Source of the DNA: CAYTGR01 sp964437445
GTDB lineage: Bacteria > Chloroflexota > Anaerolineae > B4-G1 > SLSP01
NCBI GenBank assembly: GCA_964437445.1
Contig: CAYTGR010000077.1
Coordinates: 1 to 15,463 of the forward strand
Direction of reading: 5' to 3'
DNA length: 15,463 bases
Shown here: positions 13,845-15,463 of the stretch, piece by piece
Position numbering within the stretch: position 1 is the stretch's first letter
Layout of the letters: every line of letters begins with the position of its first letter
Translations under genes and position numbers: made by a program
Notes under the pieces: generated by a model
What the model was told of the DNA's origin: nothing
The model's input: the letters and a program-made list of their open reading frames with translations, nothing else
Database searches by the model: none

Positions 13845-15463
13845 TTACCGCCGCAGGAAAAATGGGATGTCAATCACGGCACGAGTTTTGCCGTATTTGC
13901 GCCGCCGGTAGAGCAGCGCCAGTTTAATCAACCAAGCCGTCTGATTGTGCAGCGGGAGCTGCCACCATTTCGCCGGGACAAACTCCGGCAACAGCACGGT
14001 GGCCAGCTGGCCGTCATTATGCTCGTGGTCGGTCCGGTCCAAAAATTCCAGGAAGGGGCCGACGGTGGAGCGATAGGGTGAAGGGACAATCTCCAGCGGG
14101 ACATCGCATTCCCAATGCTCCCAGGCCTGGCGAATTCGCTTGCCTGAGCCGGGCGTGATTTCCACATAGACCGCCGTCACCTTGTCGGAGATGGAGCGCG
14201 CATAGCGCATCGCCTCAATCACGCCCCGGTGGACGCCGGAAACCGGCACGACAATGCGCGGCCTGGGGAGCGGCAGCAATGAAGGCGGGAGCCCCGTGAG
14301 CGTTAGTTCACGGGCCACCTCTTGATAGTGCCCCTGAATGGTCAGGAACAACAACACCCCCAGTGGCAGCAACAGGATGACAATCCAGGCCCCATGAATA
14401 AATTTGCTGACCACAATGACGATCAACGCAGTCAATGTGAGCAGCGCCCCCAGACTATTGATGAGCAATTTAGGCCAGCGGCCGGCGCCCCCCGTCCGCC
14501 ACCAATGCCAGACCATGCCACTTTGCGACAGCGTAAAAGCCAGAAAGGCCCCTACCGCAAAGAGCGGGATCAACGCATGGGTCTCCGCGTTGAAGATCAC
14601 AATGAGCAGCGACGCCAGCCCGGCCAGGGCGATAATCCCGTTGGAGAAAACCAACCGGTCGCCCAGGAAGGAGAACTGGCGGGGTAAATAGCCATCCTGG
14701 GCGATGATGGAAGCCAGGCGTGGAAAGCCGGCAAAGCTGGTGTTGGCCGCTACCGCCAGCATGACCAGGGTGGTGCCTTGCACCAGCAAGTAGAAAAAGC
14801 CCGGGCCAAAAACCCGCCGGGCGAGAGCGGAGAGAATCGTCTCTTCTGAAGAGGCCACCACTGCAAAATATTGCGTCAACCCCACCGTGCCCAGGAAAAG
14901 CACCGCCATCAGCCCGGTCATAGCCACCAGCGTCAGGCCCGCGTTGCGGGATTCGGGCGGCTTGAAGGCCGGGACGCCGTTGCTGATCGCCTCCACGCCG
15001 GTTAACGCTGTGCAGCCCGCAGCAAAAGCGTGCAGGATGAGCACCAGCGTCAGGGGCACCTGAGCCGGCGGCGCTGTCACTGCAAAGGAGGTCCCACCCG
15101 TTTGCCAGGCCCGTACCAACCCCACTCCTATCATCAGCAAATAAACGCCGATGAAAAGATAGACCGGCACGGCCATGAAAGTACCCGCCTCCCGTATCCC
15201 CCGCAGATTAGCCAGCGTGATGATCGCTAACAACAGCAGCGACAATCCTACCCGATAGGACCAGAGGGCCGGGAAAGCTGAAGCGATGGCCGCCACCCCG
15301 GCCGTTACGCTGACGGCGGCGTTAAGCACGTAGTCAATCATCAGGGCTGCCGCCGCCACCAGCCCGGGGAGCGTCCCCAGATTCTCGCGCGCCACGGTGT
15401 AAGAACCACCGCCGTTGGGGTAAGCGTGGATGGTCTGGAAATACGAAAGTCCGACGACCATCA
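13845..15463 (-). CDS. KimA/YdaO-like APC permease with universal-stress-like C-terminal domain (5' end cut)
   Basis: At least 538 residues of an amino acid-polyamine-organocation (APC) superfamily permease are present, and the N-terminus lies beyond the right edge. The opening part, GLSYFQTIHAYPNGGGSY followed by ARENLG, matches the second membrane segment of KimA/YdaO-like proteins. This group includes the B. subtilis potassium importer and proteins often labelled amino acid permeases. About ten hydrophobic segments follow, with TGVEAISNGVPAFKPPESRN on the way. From about residue 398 to the end a soluble domain starts with RIVVPVSGVHRGVIEAMRYA and resembles the UspA-like cytoplasmic domain of this family. 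In KimA that domain is linked to c-di-AMP control; whether it is so here is not known. Potassium or amino acid uptake are the two candidate roles. Confidence 0.85.
   Translation of the reverse strand, partial: MVVGLSYFQTIHAYPNGGGSYTVARENLGTLPGLVAAAALMIDYVLNAAVSVTAGVAAIASAFPALWSYRVGLSLLLLAIITLANLRGIREAGTFMAVPVYLFIGVYLLMIGVGLVRAWQTGGTSFAVTAPPAQVPLTLVLILHAFAAGCTALTGVEAISNGVPAFKPPESRNAGLTLVAMTGLMAVLFLGTVGLTQYFAVVASSEETILSALARRVFGPGFFYLLVQGTTLVMLAVAANTSFAGFPRLASIIAQDGYLPRQFSFLGDRLVFSNGIIALAGLASLLIVIFNAETHALIPLFAVGAFLAFTLSQSGMVWHWWRTGGAGRWPKLLINSLGALLTLTALIVIVVSKFIHGAWIVILLLPLGVLLFLTIQGHYQEVARELTLTGLPPSLLPLPRPRIVVPVSGVHRGVIEAMRYARSISDKVTAVYVEITPGSGKRIRQAWEHWECDVPLEIVPSPYRSTVGPFLEFLDRTDHEHNDGQLATVLLPEFVPAKWWQLPLHNQTAWLIKLALLYRRRKYGKTRAVIDIPFFLRR

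Overview
The window looks like ordinary chromosome of a GC-rich member of Chloroflexota, probably in the Anaerolineae/Caldilineae range. This is inferred from gene content: a secreted beta-helix protein ending in VYLPVVLRNF, a stand-alone bacterial sucrose-phosphate-synthase-like glycosyltransferase, a KimA-like permease and a GntR regulator carrying a solute-binding-protein domain. No marker gene fixes the taxonomy. There are ten protein genes that I accept (one cut by the right edge), a probable gene start cut by the left edge, one tRNA, and several promoters and hairpins. I saw no insertion sequence, phage gene or CRISPR array.

Region 1 (1-3175, minus strand) is a likely operon. A consensus promoter (TTGACA-18-TATAAT) drives a GntR regulator whose effector half is a family 1 ABC solute-binding protein without a signal peptide. 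It is followed after 40 bp by the sucrose-phosphate-synthase-like glycosyltransferase, then by a two-hairpin intercistronic element and the start of an unidentified gene. A cytoplasmic sugar sensor controlling sugar-phosphate chemistry is the natural reading.

Region 2 (3176-8312, minus strand) holds a peptide/nickel-type ABC importer: lipoprotein binding protein, then a DppB-like and a DppC-like permease, with no ATPase gene nearby. Upstream of it, with its own promoter, is a PatB/MalY-type C-S lyase/aminotransferase. A 39-nt hairpin built on a 7-nt period sits between the binding protein and the permeases.

Region 3 (8313-10720, plus strand) is transcribed divergently from patB and encodes a secreted right-handed beta-helix protein with about 13 GGG-marked repeats. 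The region before its start contains what looks like the tail of an older protein.

Region 4 (10721-13737, plus strand) has a SufR-like winged-helix regulator with C-terminal cysteines, a hairpin terminator built on the same 7-nt period, then a two-gene unit: a B12-domain-type radical SAM enzyme and an HD-domain hydrolase. A tRNA-Glu(CUC) follows, its promoter overlapping the HD gene's stop codon, and then a strong 12-bp hairpin terminator.

Region 5 (13845-15463, minus strand) is a KimA/YdaO-like APC permease with a universal-stress-like C-terminal domain, missing its N-terminus at the window edge. The most unusual items are the GntR/solute-binding fusion with its promoter-overlapping palindrome, and the heptad-periodic hairpins shared by separate intergenic regions.
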